Shown here in pieces: positions 24,650-34,421 of a stretch of DNA of 64,000 nt (position 1 is the stretch's first letter; the number at the start of each line of letters is the position of its first letter). The translations under genes and the position numbers were made by a program. This DNA comes from Streptomyces sp. NBRC 110035 (lineage in GTDB: Bacteria; Actinomycetota; Actinomycetes; Streptomycetales; Streptomycetaceae). A model generated the notes under the pieces. That model searched no databases. It was not told the DNA's origin and worked only from the letters and a program-made list of their open reading frames with translations. The stretch spans positions 124,001 to 188,000 of the forward strand of contig NZ_BBNN01000026.1 of NCBI RefSeq assembly GCF_000829695.1, read 5' to 3'.

Positions 24650-27421
24650 TCATGCCGCCTGTCGGGACGCCGGCTGCTGCGAACCGGTGCCGCGCACGCC
24701 GCGAGCACGCGCACGCAACACGGTCTTGAGCACCTCGCCGGTCCACAGGATCGCCGAGCCGACGGCAGCGCACACCAGCCACTGACCGGGAGTGAGGTCG
24801 GTGGTGGTGAAGAAGCCGTGCAGGGCGTCGGTTTCGACGATGGCGATGAGCAGGGCGATCACGGCACCCGTGGCGACGAACGCGGAGGTGTTCTGCAGTG
24901 TTTCCCGGCTGAACACGCTGCGGATGTCGTGCCGCACGTTGAGCAGGTTGAAGACCTGGAAGAACACGAAGGTGACGAAGGCCATCGTGCCCGCGACGGT
25001 CGCCTTTCCCAGCTCCGCCTCCGGGCCCGGGGCCCAGATCAGCACCGCCAGCGTGCCGGCCGCCATCACCGTGCTCGCCAGCAGGATGCGGGCGAGGCGC
25101 TGCTTGCTGAGGATCCGTTCGCCGGCCGCGCGGGGCGCGCGCTTCATCGCGTCCGGGCTGACCGGGTCGACGCCCAGGGACATGGCCGGCGGCCCGTCCA
25201 TGACCAGGTTGACGAACAGGATCTGCAGGGCGGTGAAGGGCGCCCCGCCCGCCAGGCCGGTCAGTGAGGCGATCAGGAAAACGGCCACGAAACCCAGGGC
25301 GGTGGAGACCTGGAACCGGGTGAACTTCACGATGTTGTCGTAGATGCCGCGGCCTTCGCGGACCGCGGACACGATGGTGGCGAAGTTGTCGTCGGTCAGC
25401 ACCATCGTGCCGGCCTCCTTGGTGACCTCCGTCCCCGTGACACCCATCGCCACCCCGATGTCGGCCTTGCGCAGCGCGGGGGCGTCATTGACACCGTCAC
25501 CGGTCATCGCGACCACGTCACCGCGGTCCTGCAGTGCCCGGACGATACGGATCTTGTGCTCGGGGGACACCCGGGCGACGACACCCGCCTCGTCCAGCCG
25601 GTCGGCCAGGACGGTTTCGTCGTCGATGCGGTCCAGCTCGGCTCCCGTCACGGCGGCTCCGGGGATACCGAGTTCGCGGGCGATGGCGCCCGCGGTCACC
25701 GCATGGTCACCGGTGACCATGCGGACCCGGATCCCCGCGTCGATGCACTCGGCGATCGCCGCGCGGGCCTCGGGGCGGGGCGGGTCGACGATGCCCACCA
25801 TGGCTGTCAGCACGATCCGGTCGAGGAGATCCTTGGGGTCCTCGGGAGCCCGGAAGCCGTCGGCGGGGAAATCCTCCATGCCCAGCGCCATGACCCGCAT
25901 GCCCTGCTCGGCGAGTGAGGCGTTGCCCTCGTCGAACCGGCGGCGGGCCGCGTCGTCGAACGGCAGGATCCCCTCCTCGCCGACGAGGCGGTCCGCGCGG
26001 CCGGCGAGGACGTCAGGAGCACCCTTGACGAAGCACCGGACCACCGCGCGCCCGGAATCGTCCGTCCAGTCGTGGAAGGTCGCCATGAACTTGTAGTCGG
26101 AGTCGAAGGGGACCTCCAGCCGCCGCGGCCGCTCCTGCCGCAGCCCGGCCACGTCGATGCCGCCCTTCTCGGCCAGGACCACCAGGGCGCCCTCGGTCGG
26201 GTCACCCACGACGTCACCGTCGCGGATCACGGCGTCGGTGCACAGGGCCATCGCGGTCAGCGCGTGGTCCAGCGTCTGCGGCAGGGGCTGTCCGTCGGTG
26301 GTGCGGATCCGTCCCTCGAAGGAGTAGCCCTCGCCGGAGAGGGTGAGCCGGCGGCCGGCCAGCAGCACCTCCCGCGCCGTCATCTGGTTCAGCGTCAGTG
26401 TGCCGGTCTTGTCCGTGCAGATCTGGGTGGTGCCGCCGAGGGTTTCGACCGACGCCAGTTTCTTGACGATCGCCCCCTTCTTGGCCATTCGGCCCGTGCC
26501 CATGGCGAGGGTGAACGCGACCACCGCGGGCAGGCCCTCGGGAATGGCCGCGACCGCCAGCGACACGGCACTGATGAACAGGTCGCCGAAGTCCTGCCCC
26601 CGCACCAGGCCGAGGACGAACACAAGCGCGATGACCAGCCCGGCGATCAGGGCGAGGGTGCGGCTGAGCGCGTCGATCTGACGCTGCAGCGGCGTCGGAC
26701 CGGGCTTGGCCGAGTGCAGCATGTCGGCGATGCGGCCGGTCTCGGTATCCATACCGGTGGCGGTGACCGCGACCTCGCCGCGGCCGCGTGTGACGGCGGT
26801 GTTCATGAACACCGCCGTCAACCGGTCGGCCAGCGGGGCGTCCTCCGTGACCTCGGCACCCGCGTTCTTGGCCACGGCCTGCGCCTCACCGGTCAGGACG
26901 GACTCCTGCACCTCCAGGGAAGCCGACGTCAGCAGCCGTCCGTCCGCGGGCACCCGGTCGCCCGGCGCGAGGGTGACCACGTCCCCGGGGACCAGTTCAC
27001 TGGCGGCCAGTTGCCTCAGACGGCCGTCGCGGCGGACCGTGGCATGAGTGACCGTCATCTCCCGCAGGGCGTCCAGTGCCGCCTCGGCCCGTGACTCCTG
27101 CACGAACCCGATCGTCGCGTTGAGCAGCACCACCACGGCGATCGCGATCGGGGTCTCCCACTCCCGGGACACCAGCAGGCTGACCACGGCGGCCACCAGC
27201 AGAATGATGATCAGGAGATCCTGGAACTGCCGGAGGAAGGCCCGCCACCGGGGTTCACGCGGAGCCTCGTCCAACTGGTTCGGCCCGTGCTCCGCCAGCC
27301 GCCGGGCCGCTTCCTCCGAAGACAGCCCCGCACCGGGGTCGACATCGAGCCGGCCCGTCGCGTCGGTCGCGGGCAAAGCGTGCCAGGGCGGTGGTGTGGC
27401 GGAAGTACCGGAAGGAAGCAT
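24650..27421 (-). CDS. Cation-transporting P-type ATPase (P2, Ca2+-type)
   Basis: 923-residue P2-type ATPase that pumps a cation, probably Ca2+, across the membrane. N-terminal cation ATPase domain (GLSSEEAARRLAEHGPNQL), actuator motif SVLTGEAQAVAKNAG (TGEA in place of TGES), phosphorylation motif CTDKTGTLTLNQM, nucleotide-binding FVKGAPDVL, hinge MTGDGVNDAPALRKADIG, and about ten membrane helices. M4 reads VAAIPEGLPAVVAF, which carries the PEGL site of SERCA/PMR1-type pumps. The start is uncertain: ATG 27421 has GGAG only 2 bp away and GTG 27436 is an alternative. Confidence 0.93.
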   Translation of the reverse strand: MLPSGTSATPPPWHALPATDATGRLDVDPGAGLSSEEAARRLAEHGPNQLDEAPREPRWRAFLRQFQDLLIIILLVAAVVSLLVSREWETPIAIAVVVLLNATIGFVQESRAEAALDALREMTVTHATVRRDGRLRQLAASELVPGDVVTLAPGDRVPADGRLLTSASLEVQESVLTGEAQAVAKNAGAEVTEDAPLADRLTAVFMNTAVTRGRGEVAVTATGMDTETGRIADMLHSAKPGPTPLQRQIDALSRTLALIAGLVIALVFVLGLVRGQDFGDLFISAVSLAVAAIPEGLPAVVAFTLAMGTGRMAKKGAIVKKLASVETLGGTTQICTDKTGTLTLNQMTAREVLLAGRRLTLSGEGYSFEGRIRTTDGQPLPQTLDHALTAMALCTDAVIRDGDVVGDPTEGALVVLAEKGGIDVAGLRQERPRRLEVPFDSDYKFMATFHDWTDDSGRAVVRCFVKGAPDVLAGRADRLVGEEGILPFDDAARRRFDEGNASLAEQGMRVMALGMEDFPADGFRAPEDPKDLLDRIVLTAMVGIVDPPRPEARAAIAECIDAGIRVRMVTGDHAVTAGAIARELGIPGAAVTGAELDRIDDETVLADRLDEAGVVARVSPEHKIRIVRALQDRGDVVAMTGDGVNDAPALRKADIGVAMGVTGTEVTKEAGTMVLTDDNFATIVSAVREGRGIYDNIVKFTRFQVSTALGFVAVFLIASLTGLAGGAPFTALQILFVNLVMDGPPAMSLGVDPVSPDAMKRAPRAAGERILSKQRLARILLASTVMAAGTLAVLIWAPGPEAELGKATVAGTMAFVTFVFFQVFNLLNVRHDIRSVFSRETLQNTSAFVATGAVIALLIAIVETDALHGFFTTTDLTPGQWLVCAAVGSAILWTGEVLKTVLRARARGVRGTGSQQPASRQAA

Positions 27422-27676
27422 TGCTCCATTCTGCACGCGATTGTGCGGGCCAGCATGCGCGTACAGGAAGAATCCGGAGGTCAGCCCGGGGACAGGAGAG
27501 TTGTCCGCACCCACACCCGCACTCGTCCGCGACCGGCCCGCCCGTGTGCCGGCTCCCGTACCGCTCGGCAGCGGGCCCCCAAAGCGGCGTCACCTTTTCA
27601 GCCCTGTCGCCCGTACGACCTGAGGCCGGCCATGGCGAGGCCGAGGACGGCGGCCGTCTCCCTGCCGTAGCGCACC

Positions 27677-28215
27677 ATGAGACCGGTCCGTCCAATGACG
27701 GAGTTGGCGCGCACCGTGGTACGCGGAGGCGGAGCCGGCAGGAACAGCAGACCGCGGATCACCCGGAGCCCCGACTCTGCCGCCGACGTCCCACCGGCCA
27801 GGCGCGGACGAGCAGGTGCCATGTCACCCGTGACCTTCACGAGCCGGGAACGAGGTGCGGCGATCCCCGGCTGCTTCGCCCGGTCCGCACCTGACCCCGC
27901 CGTCCTGGGGATGGTGGCCGAGGACGACGGTTCCCGTGACGCTCCGCTGCTCTCCGACCACTCGTGGGCGGTGGGCGGCCACCGTCTTGGCACGGAGGTG
28001 CTCCCCGTCGCTTCGGCGCGGATCGTGATCGCGGCGGGGGAGGAGGCCCCGGACACCCTCACCGGACGCACCGCGGTGGCGACGGCCGCGTTGCCCGGAC
28101 AGCAGCCGGCGGTGTCCCCGAGCCACCACGGCGGTTTCCCGGACGGTGAGTTCGGCTACGCCGGGCGGCCCGTTCGCACGCAGGCTGCGCGAAGTCCTCG
28201 GCCACGCCGGCCGAC
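27677..28215 (+). pseudogene. Alpha/beta hydrolase C-terminal remnant
   Basis: Matches the C-terminal part of Streptomyces alpha/beta hydrolases: VLPVASARIVIAAGEEAPDT, LTGRTAVATAALPGQQP, then PSHHGGFPDGEFGYAGRP containing the catalytic His region. A deletion or shift near 28165 moves the last helix (FARRLREVLGHAG) to another frame, and no N-terminal nucleophile half is present. The 5' limit is vague. Confidence 0.6.
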
Positions 28216-28223
28216 GGCCCGTC

Positions 28224-29627
28224 TCAGGGGGTGCCCAGGTACGTGGTGGCCTCGACGTCGTCGAGGTGGATGAGGATGTCGTGCGCCTCACCGAGGGCGA
28301 TCCTGTACTCCATGGGATCGGGCCATCCGGCACCGATGTTGTAGGTGACGCGCGGCCGGTCCAGCCAGTCGCGCACGGAGCGGGGTGCGGTGCGCATGTC
28401 CAGGATGCAGTCGCTCTGGCGGGCCTGGTCCAGGGTGTGCTCGTTGGAACCCGGTTGCGCGGCACCGACGCGGTGGGTCCGCACGACGTCGTCGTCCGTG
28501 CCGAACGCCTTGAAGGCGCCCTCGTGGAAACTGAAGCCGATGCTGACGTAGCCCTTGCCGAACGTGTCGCGCAGGAAAGCCCCTTGGGACTTGGGGTATC
28601 GCAGGTCGAAGGTCTCGTAGGGCACATGCGTATTGTGTGCCGACAGCAGGACCCGGTCACCGGTGTGCCGGTGCCACCAGGCCACGTTCTCGGCCATCAC
28701 CCGGTCACGGAACTTCATCATCGCCGCGATCTGGGCCTCGTCGGTGATGTCGAAGGAGTAGCCCTTGGCCATCTGGTGGATGGCTCTGGCGTGCTGCACG
28801 GCCCACAGATGCTCCTGCCTGCCGGCACCGCGAGCCGAGGGCTGCTCCCGCAGCAGTTCGAGCACCCTCCCGGTCCGCTCCGCCCGTGCCCTGCGCTCGG
28901 CCGGCGGCAGTGCGAGGTAGTCCTGCATGTAGGTGCCGGCGTCGGTGGCCGGAGGCAGGCCGCGGTAGAGCCCGGCGACGCGGTTCTGCAGTCGCGGGTG
29001 ACGGCGGGCCACATGGTCGGTCACCCGCTCGTACAGCTCCGGCCCGGCGTAACCCATGTCGTTGCCGGTGAAGCGGACGGGGTCGTGCGGGTGCTGACGG
29101 TTGTAGTCGCGCATCCACTCGATGAGGTCGAGGTAGTCCTGGTCGTTCCAGATCCGGTACGACCCCTGGAACTCCTCACGCGCGATGTCCTTCAGGCTGC
29201 CCTCGCCGTTCACCACGCAGTCGTCGAGCCGCACACCACTGCTCCAGGCAAGCTCGAGAGAGAAAGCCCTGAACCCTTTCTCCTCGACCAGGTAACGGAA
29301 GATCCGGTGCTTCATACGGAAGAAGTCCCGCGACCCATGGGTGGCCTCGCCCAGCCCCACCACGTCAGCGCCCTCGACCATACGGCCGAGCGCGTTCAGA
29401 TCGCGCAGGCTGCCTTCGGGTCCGGTGCTGCGCAGTGTGTGGGCACTGCGCTCGATGGCATCGACCACCGTCTCTCCGTACTGCCCGGACCTGGTGGCCT
29501 GCGCGGACGAAACCGAAGTCCGGGCACCTGCCACTTCCTCCCCGACGGCCGGGGCGGCCATGGCCACGGCGCCGAGGGAGAGGAGGACCGAGGGAATGAT
29601 TACTGCCTTGCGTTGTGTCATGCCCAT
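28224..29627 (-). CDS. Erythromycin esterase family protein, secreted
   Basis: 467-residue protein with an N-terminal signal peptide (RKAVIIPSVLLSLGAVAMAA PAVG) and the erythromycin esterase (EreA/EreB) fold: ADVVGLGEATHGSRDFFRMK with the conserved Glu-x-x-His-Gly, FTGNDMGYAG, LLSAHNTHVPYE and GFSFHEGAF. Ere enzymes hydrolyse the macrolide lactone in the cytoplasm; this one appears exported, so a different ester substrate is quite possible. ATG 29627 has AGGAAAT upstream. Function as macrolide resistance is not shown. Confidence 0.88.
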   Translation of the reverse strand: MGMTQRKAVIIPSVLLSLGAVAMAAPAVGEEVAGARTSVSSAQATRSGQYGETVVDAIERSAHTLRSTGPEGSLRDLNALGRMVEGADVVGLGEATHGSRDFFRMKHRIFRYLVEEKGFRAFSLELAWSSGVRLDDCVVNGEGSLKDIAREEFQGSYRIWNDQDYLDLIEWMRDYNRQHPHDPVRFTGNDMGYAGPELYERVTDHVARRHPRLQNRVAGLYRGLPPATDAGTYMQDYLALPPAERRARAERTGRVLELLREQPSARGAGRQEHLWAVQHARAIHQMAKGYSFDITDEAQIAAMMKFRDRVMAENVAWWHRHTGDRVLLSAHNTHVPYETFDLRYPKSQGAFLRDTFGKGYVSIGFSFHEGAFKAFGTDDDVVRTHRVGAAQPGSNEHTLDQARQSDCILDMRTAPRSVRDWLDRPRVTYNIGAGWPDPMEYRIALGEAHDILIHLDDVEATTYLGTP

Positions 29628-30319
29628 AGATTTCCTGGAGTGCCGTGGACTTCACCAACCCCTGGGCTGCCCGTCTCGAGGTACCCCAGGCACTACCGCC
29701 GGGGCACTCCGGCTGCGTCCGGGCCCGTCGGGACGTGTGTGGTGGTGCGACCTGTGCTCCGGACCGGGGTGCCGGCCCCATCGTGAGGGCCGGACCAGGA
29801 AGACGGCAGACCATGATGCCCGCGCCCACGCCCAGAACCGGATCCGCACCCGGCCCCGACCCCAGCTCCGGCACCGGCTCTGCCGTGCCGAGGCGTGCGG
29901 GCCGGACGGTCGCACCGCCGCTCGGCTGCCGCCGGCTCGCGCGACGTGCAGGACCGGGGTGGGGTGGACACGGATGCGCACCGGTGTCCAGCGCACGGGC
30001 GGCGTCGGGCGCTCGGCCGTGAAGGACAAGGCACGCACATATGCGGACCGCCGGCGGGCCGTCCGGTCATGTGCGAACTCCGGGACCGGCCACGGACCCA
30101 TGCCATGCCGCTCCGCAACCAACTCCGACGCCAGGGGCCACGGACTCTGCAGTCCGGGACGGGGCCCGGGCCGTGACCTCACGGGCGCGTCCACCGGCCT
30201 GTCGCCGCTTCTGGCGACCGCGCCGGCGGCGGGGCGTCGGCGGCGTCCCGGGCGGGCCGACACCGGTGAAGGACGAGGCCCGGGCGGGTGACCGCCCGTA
30301 CCGCGGTCTGTTCACCTGC
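29628..30319. other. Gap without a supported gene
   Basis: 692 bp between the esterase-like gene and the FAD oxidoreductase gene. Open frames exist on both strands, but all are Arg/Pro/Ser-rich and lack recognisable motifs. It may hold the promoter of the esterase-like gene near 29630-29700. Confidence 0.5.
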
Positions 30320-31744
30320 TCAGGGCCTGCCCGCGGCTGATCCGAAGAGGCCCTCCGGGTCGTACGCGGCCCGGATGCCCTCGAGGCGTTCCTCGTGCGA
30401 TCCGAAGACCGCGCCCCGCAACTCGCCCGCGTCCTCGCCGAGCCCGGCGAAGTTGACGTACGTCCCGCCGCTCGAGAACGGTTTCATCGCGTCCCAGGCC
30501 GAGCGCGCCCATCCGATCGCGGTCCCGTCCAGTGCCGGGTCCTGCCAGCCCGCGTCGATGCTCACGTTGTAGCGCGCGGACCGATGCGCGAACGCGCTGT
30601 CGTCGGGACCGACGCGTGCCACGGCGCCGCCCAGGGTACGGACGACGACCAGGCTTTCCGGAGTGGGCCGTCGGGAATGCCAGTCCACCAGGGTGCTGAT
30701 GGCCTCGTCGGTCAGCTCGTCCAGGAAATGCGACTTCATGAAGTAGCGTTCGCCGTCGGGAAACCGCCAGGTGTTGGCGCTCTGCAGCGCGACGTAGGAC
30801 ATGGTTCCGCTCAAGTCCATCAGCGGCGGCCCCAGTTCGCGTTGCGGTGCCAGTGCGGCGAGGGCGGCGTCACCCGGGGGACCCCCGTACACGGCGCCCA
30901 CCATCACGCAGTTCGATCGGTGCAGTTCCTGCGGGACCGCCGGGTCCGCGGGGATGCTCCAGAGCAGGAGTTCCGGTGTGACCGTCTCCGGCGCGGTGTA
31001 CGTCGCGTCCCGCCAGGCCCGCAGCACTTCCTCGGCACGCTCGTAGGGGTGGAGAACCAGCACACCGGCCACCTCGGGGCCGAGCGGGTGGAGATCGAAC
31101 TCGAAGGAGGTGACGACTCCGAGGCCCCGACCGGCGCCGCGCGCCGCCCAGAACAGCTCGGGGTCCTCCTCCCGGTTCACCGTGCGCACCACGCCGTCCG
31201 CGGTGACGATCTCGAGTGAGCGGACGCTGTCGCAGCTCAGACCGAACGTCCGCATCACAAAGCCGAAGCCGCCGCCGAGGGTGAGACCGGCGATCCCGGT
31301 GGCCGAGATCTCCCCGCCCGGTGCGGCCAGAGCGTGCAGTTGCGTCTCGCGGTCGAGTTCACCCCAGGTCAGGCCTGCCTGGGCCCGCGCCGTGCGGGCA
31401 GTGGGATCGACGTGTACACCCTTCATGCGCGACAGGTCGATCACCAGCCCGTCGTCGCACACACCGCTTCCCGCCACCTGGTGCCCGCCACCGCGGATGC
31501 TGACGACGGGGCGGTACTCGCGGGCCACCCGTATCGCCTCGACCACGTCCGCGGTGCCGGAGCACCGGGCGATGAGCGCGGGACGGCGGTCGATCAGCCC
31601 GTTCCACACGGCCCGGGCCCCGTCATAGCCGGGATGCCCGCGGTCGATCATCTCACCCAGGAGCGAGGAGCGCAGTTCATCCGCCATCGACCGCTCCGCA
31701 GCGGCTGTCAATACGGACCCCTGTTTGTCCGGCATCTGCGTCAC
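30320..31744 (-). CDS. FAD-linked oxidase with berberine-bridge domain
   Basis: 474-residue flavoprotein of the PCMH/BBE family. FAD-binding domain (about residues 55-225) with VVSIRGGGHQVAGSGVCDDG, where the His after GGG is the expected covalent FAD ligand, and ALAAPGGEISATGIAGLTLG. The C-terminal BBE segment is YNVSIDAGWQDPA to LEGIRAAYDPEGLFGS. The second Cys attachment site (usually VGVxG...C) is not evident, so FAD may be singly linked. Family members oxidise sugars, alkaloids or polyketides. GTG 31744 is chosen; ATG 31735 is possible. Confidence 0.9.
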   Translation of the reverse strand: MTQMPDKQGSVLTAAAERSMADELRSSLLGEMIDRGHPGYDGARAVWNGLIDRRPALIARCSGTADVVEAIRVAREYRPVVSIRGGGHQVAGSGVCDDGLVIDLSRMKGVHVDPTARTARAQAGLTWGELDRETQLHALAAPGGEISATGIAGLTLGGGFGFVMRTFGLSCDSVRSLEIVTADGVVRTVNREEDPELFWAARGAGRGLGVVTSFEFDLHPLGPEVAGVLVLHPYERAEEVLRAWRDATYTAPETVTPELLLWSIPADPAVPQELHRSNCVMVGAVYGGPPGDAALAALAPQRELGPPLMDLSGTMSYVALQSANTWRFPDGERYFMKSHFLDELTDEAISTLVDWHSRRPTPESLVVVRTLGGAVARVGPDDSAFAHRSARYNVSIDAGWQDPALDGTAIGWARSAWDAMKPFSSGGTYVNFAGLGEDAGELRGAVFGSHEERLEGIRAAYDPEGLFGSAAGRP

Positions 31745-31952
31745 ATCCCGGGGCGCGCTGGTGGCTGCCGTTCTCTCGTTTCCACGCTAGTCCGGTGCGG
31801 TCGGGCCCGCATTCCGGTCCGGTAGGCGTGCGGGCCCGACCGCACCGTGGTGAAACGGGTGACCGAACACCTCTGTGCCTGTTCCGGTCTGCTCAACGAT
31901 GCAGGCCGGTAAGCCTGTTACGGACGCGTTGGCGGCTGCCCGATCACCGGCG

Positions 31953-32168
31953 ATGAGAAGGGCCTTTGACCTCCGGCAGATCGACGTCCCGGCCCTCGTC
32001 GCGCACGGCACGGACGACCAAGTCGTGCCCTACGCGGACTCGGTGCCCCTGTCGGTCGAACTTCCGAAGAGCGGCACCCTGAAGTCGTACGAAGGGCTCC
32101 CGCACGGCATGCTCTCGATCCTCCCGGAGATCCTCAACCCCGACCTCCTTGCCTTCGTGGAGTCGTAG
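31953..32168 (+). pseudogene. Non-heme chloroperoxidase-type hydrolase, C-terminal remnant
   Basis: Only the last 70 or so residues remain: RAFDLRQIDVPALVAHGTDD, QVVPYADSVPLSVELPKSGT, LKSYEGLPHGMLSI, with the catalytic Asp (GTDDQ) and His (PHGM). The nucleophile half is absent, and the upstream part of the frame is unrelated. Abuts an IS30 remnant. Confidence 0.75.
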
Positions 32169-32184
32169 TCCTCGGCATGAGCGG

Positions 32185-32349
32185 AGGCTGGGGGCGATGG
32201 CGACGGTATCGAGGCCGCTGCGGCTGTGCCGCGCGAGGTCGGTGCGCTCGGGAACGTACGGGCAGAGCACGCCGTTGGTGCTCTCCTCGGCTCCGCGCTG
32301 CCGGGGACTGTGGGGATCGGCGAAGCAGATCTCCAGGACGGTGCCGACG
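32185..32349 (-). pseudogene. IS30-family transposase fragment
   Basis: Reading on the minus strand: GTVLEICFADPHSPRQRGAE, ESTNGVLCPYVPERTDLARH, SRSGLDTVA. This matches the segment of IS30 transposases that carries the last catalytic Glu (E-x-x-N-G-x-L-R), here with the Arg replaced by Cys. The first two Asp residues are missing. It is a clear leftover of an IS30 element next to a truncated hydrolase. Confidence 0.7.
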
Positions 32350-32910
32350 CGCGGTGGGGCGTGTGGGGCCGTCTCCGCGCCGTGGGCTCGATCCGTGGGC
32401 TCGATCCGTGGGCCTCGAGCGGACCTTGGGACGTGGCCGTTCCCCGCGGACGGTCGGCCGCATGCTCTTCGGCCGGCTTTCGGGACGCCGCCGGTCGGGT
32501 GGGCGGCCCGGACCCCGCCTCGCGGCCACCCGGGGCCCGGCGGCAGGGCCGAGCCGCTCCAGCAGTGGATTCCCTGCTCCCCGCCCCGGCGGGGGTCGGC
32601 TCAGGCGGCCGGACGCACCCGTTCCATGGGGTGTGGCCGGTCCCGTCGTCCTGCTCGCAGTGGGAGGGGCCGGAGTGCGCCACTGCCCGCTCGAGGCCTT
32701 CCCGCGTGATCCCGACGGTGGGGACGACCAACCCGGCTCCTCGGACGTACTCGCCTCACGGCCAGGGGCCGGTACACCTGCCGAGGACCTGGTGGTGGGG
32801 GTGGTCCGTCCGGCGGGGTGCGTGCGGGGGACGTGTTGTCGTGAGGGCTTGTGCCTGCCACGATTCGGGCGGAGGGGCAGTGGTGGTGAGGTGGAGATGA
32901 GGGCGGCGGC
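32350..32910. other. Gap without a supported gene
   Basis: No motif-bearing frame seen. Around 32384-32413 the 13-bp unit GTGGGCTCGATCC is repeated in tandem. The last 60 bp should hold the promoter and ribosome-binding site of the ligase gene. Confidence 0.45.
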
Positions 32911-34020
32911 ATGCGGAGCGTGGGTGTGGAGGAGGAACTGCTGCTGGTGGACCCGGTCAGTGGTGCGCCGGTCGCCGTCTCCGGCGCGGCGCTTGCGGCG
33001 GCGGACTGCGGGGCCCTGCAGTCCGGCGAGCGCGGGAAGGGCCATCGGTTCGAGGAGGAGCTTCAGAGGGAGCAGGTGGAGTTCGCGACCGAGCCGGTGA
33101 CGGAGATGGGCCGGCTCCTGGAGGAGATCATCCGCTGCCGGAGGGACGCGGCGCGGTATGCGGCCACGGCCGGGGCGGTGGTGACGGCGCTGGCGACCTC
33201 GCCGCTGGCTGTCGAGCCCTCGCTGAGTGCCGGTATCCGCTACCGGTGGCTGGGTGAGCAGTTCGGGCTGACGGCCCAGGAACAGTTGACGTGTGGCTGT
33301 CACGTGCACGTGTCGGTGGACTCCGACGAGGAGGGTGTGGCCGTCCTGGACCGTATCCGCCCGTGGCTGGCGGTCCTGACGGCGATGAGCGCCAACTCGC
33401 CCTTCTGGCAGGGCCAGGACACCGGCTACGGCAGCTACCGCAGCCGGGTGTGGAACCGCTGGCCGTCCGCCGGCCCGGTCGAGATCTTCGGGTCCGCCGA
33501 CCGCTATCACCAGCAGGTCACCGCCATGATCGAGACCGGGGTCCTCCGTGACGAGGGCATGGTCTACTTCGACGCCCGGCTTTCCGCCAGGTACCCCACC
33601 GTGGAGATCCGTGTGGCGGACGTCTGCCTGGAGGCGTCGTTGCCGGTACTGCTGGCCGCGCTCGCGCGTGCTCTGGTCGAGACGTCCGCCCGGGCCTGGC
33701 AGGACGGTGTACCGCCGGACAGGGTCGGAACAAGTTTGCTGCGCCTTGCCTCGTGGCGAGCGGGACGCTCGGGCCTCGACGGTCCCCTCCTGCACCCCGG
33801 GACCATGCGGGAGACCTCCGCCGCCGAGGCGGTGTGGGCCCTGTACCGGCACGTGCGCGGGACACTGGTGGACCACGGCGACGACGACCTTGTCCGTGAG
33901 GGCATCGCCCGTCTTCTCGAACAGGGTGACGGGGCGCGTACGCAACGCCGGCTGCTGGCCGAGGAGGGCAGTCTCGCCCGTGTCGTGACCTGCTGCGCAG
34001 ACCTGACCACGGGCGGTTGA
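32911..34020 (+). CDS. Carboxylate-amine ligase (YbdK/GCS2 family)
   Basis: 369-residue ATP-dependent ligase of the glutamate-cysteine ligase 2 family. Motifs: SVGVEEELLLVDP at the start, LTCGCHVHVSVDSDEEGV, FWQGQDTGYGSYRSRVWNRW and the basic active-site region TVEIRVADVCLEAS. E. coli YbdK has weak glutamate-cysteine ligase activity; actinobacteria make mycothiol, so the true substrate is unknown. ATG 32911 starts directly at the conserved N-terminus. Confidence 0.9.
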   Translation: MRSVGVEEELLLVDPVSGAPVAVSGAALAAADCGALQSGERGKGHRFEEELQREQVEFATEPVTEMGRLLEEIIRCRRDAARYAATAGAVVTALATSPLAVEPSLSAGIRYRWLGEQFGLTAQEQLTCGCHVHVSVDSDEEGVAVLDRIRPWLAVLTAMSANSPFWQGQDTGYGSYRSRVWNRWPSAGPVEIFGSADRYHQQVTAMIETGVLRDEGMVYFDARLSARYPTVEIRVADVCLEASLPVLLAALARALVETSARAWQDGVPPDRVGTSLLRLASWRAGRSGLDGPLLHPGTMRETSAAEAVWALYRHVRGTLVDHGDDDLVREGIARLLEQGDGARTQRRLLAEEGSLARVVTCCADLTTGG

Positions 34021-34247
34021 CGCCCTTCCGTCGAGCGGGTGCGCTGCCGTCAGGAGGGTCGCGCCTGAGGGGGCACGGGTGGTCCGGGTCGGTATGGGTC
34101 CGCCAGGAGCTTCGTCGTTGCGTACCGCCGCTGACTTCCGGCAGCCGTGCATCACGGTCAGGTCGCGAACGGCTCGGTTCCTGCGTTCCGGCTTGTGAGG
34201 GGGATGGCGGGGCATACGGGCTTCACCTGTCTGAGAGGAGCCTGTTC

Positions 34248-34421
34248 ATGCTTGGCATAGTGGCTGCCGTGCTGTTCTTCTTCGCGTTTCTGATCAACGC
34301 GGCGGACATCGGCACCAATGATGTGTTCTCTTCGACGAACGTGATGCTGCTGGGGCTGACTGCCCTGGCTCTGCACGTGGCGGGAATCGGTGCGGGCTGG
34401 GCTTCCAGGAGCCGACGCTGA
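34248..34421 (+). CDS. Small two-helix membrane protein
   Basis: 57 residues: a first membrane helix (MLGIVAAVLFFFAFLINAAD), a short loop (IGTNDVFSSTNV) and a second helix (MLLGLTALALHVAGIGAGW), ending in basic residues. GAGAGGAG lies 8 bp before ATG 34248. Small proteins of this form are common in Streptomyces; function unknown. Confidence 0.75.
   Translation: MLGIVAAVLFFFAFLINAADIGTNDVFSSTNVMLLGLTALALHVAGIGAGWASRSRR

Noticed and set aside
28224..29627. Calling the Ere-like protein a macrolide resistance gene
   Set aside because: A signal peptide and family breadth make the substrate uncertain; only the family name is supported.
29652..30263. 203-codon minus-strand frame in the 29.6-30.3 kb gap
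   Set aside because: Arg/Ser/Pro-rich, no motif, no credible ribosome-binding site.
32134..34215. Long minus-strand open frame of 693 codons opposite the carboxylate-amine ligase
   Set aside because: Antisense frame produced by high GC; no conserved motifs, and the opposite strand carries a well-defined enzyme.
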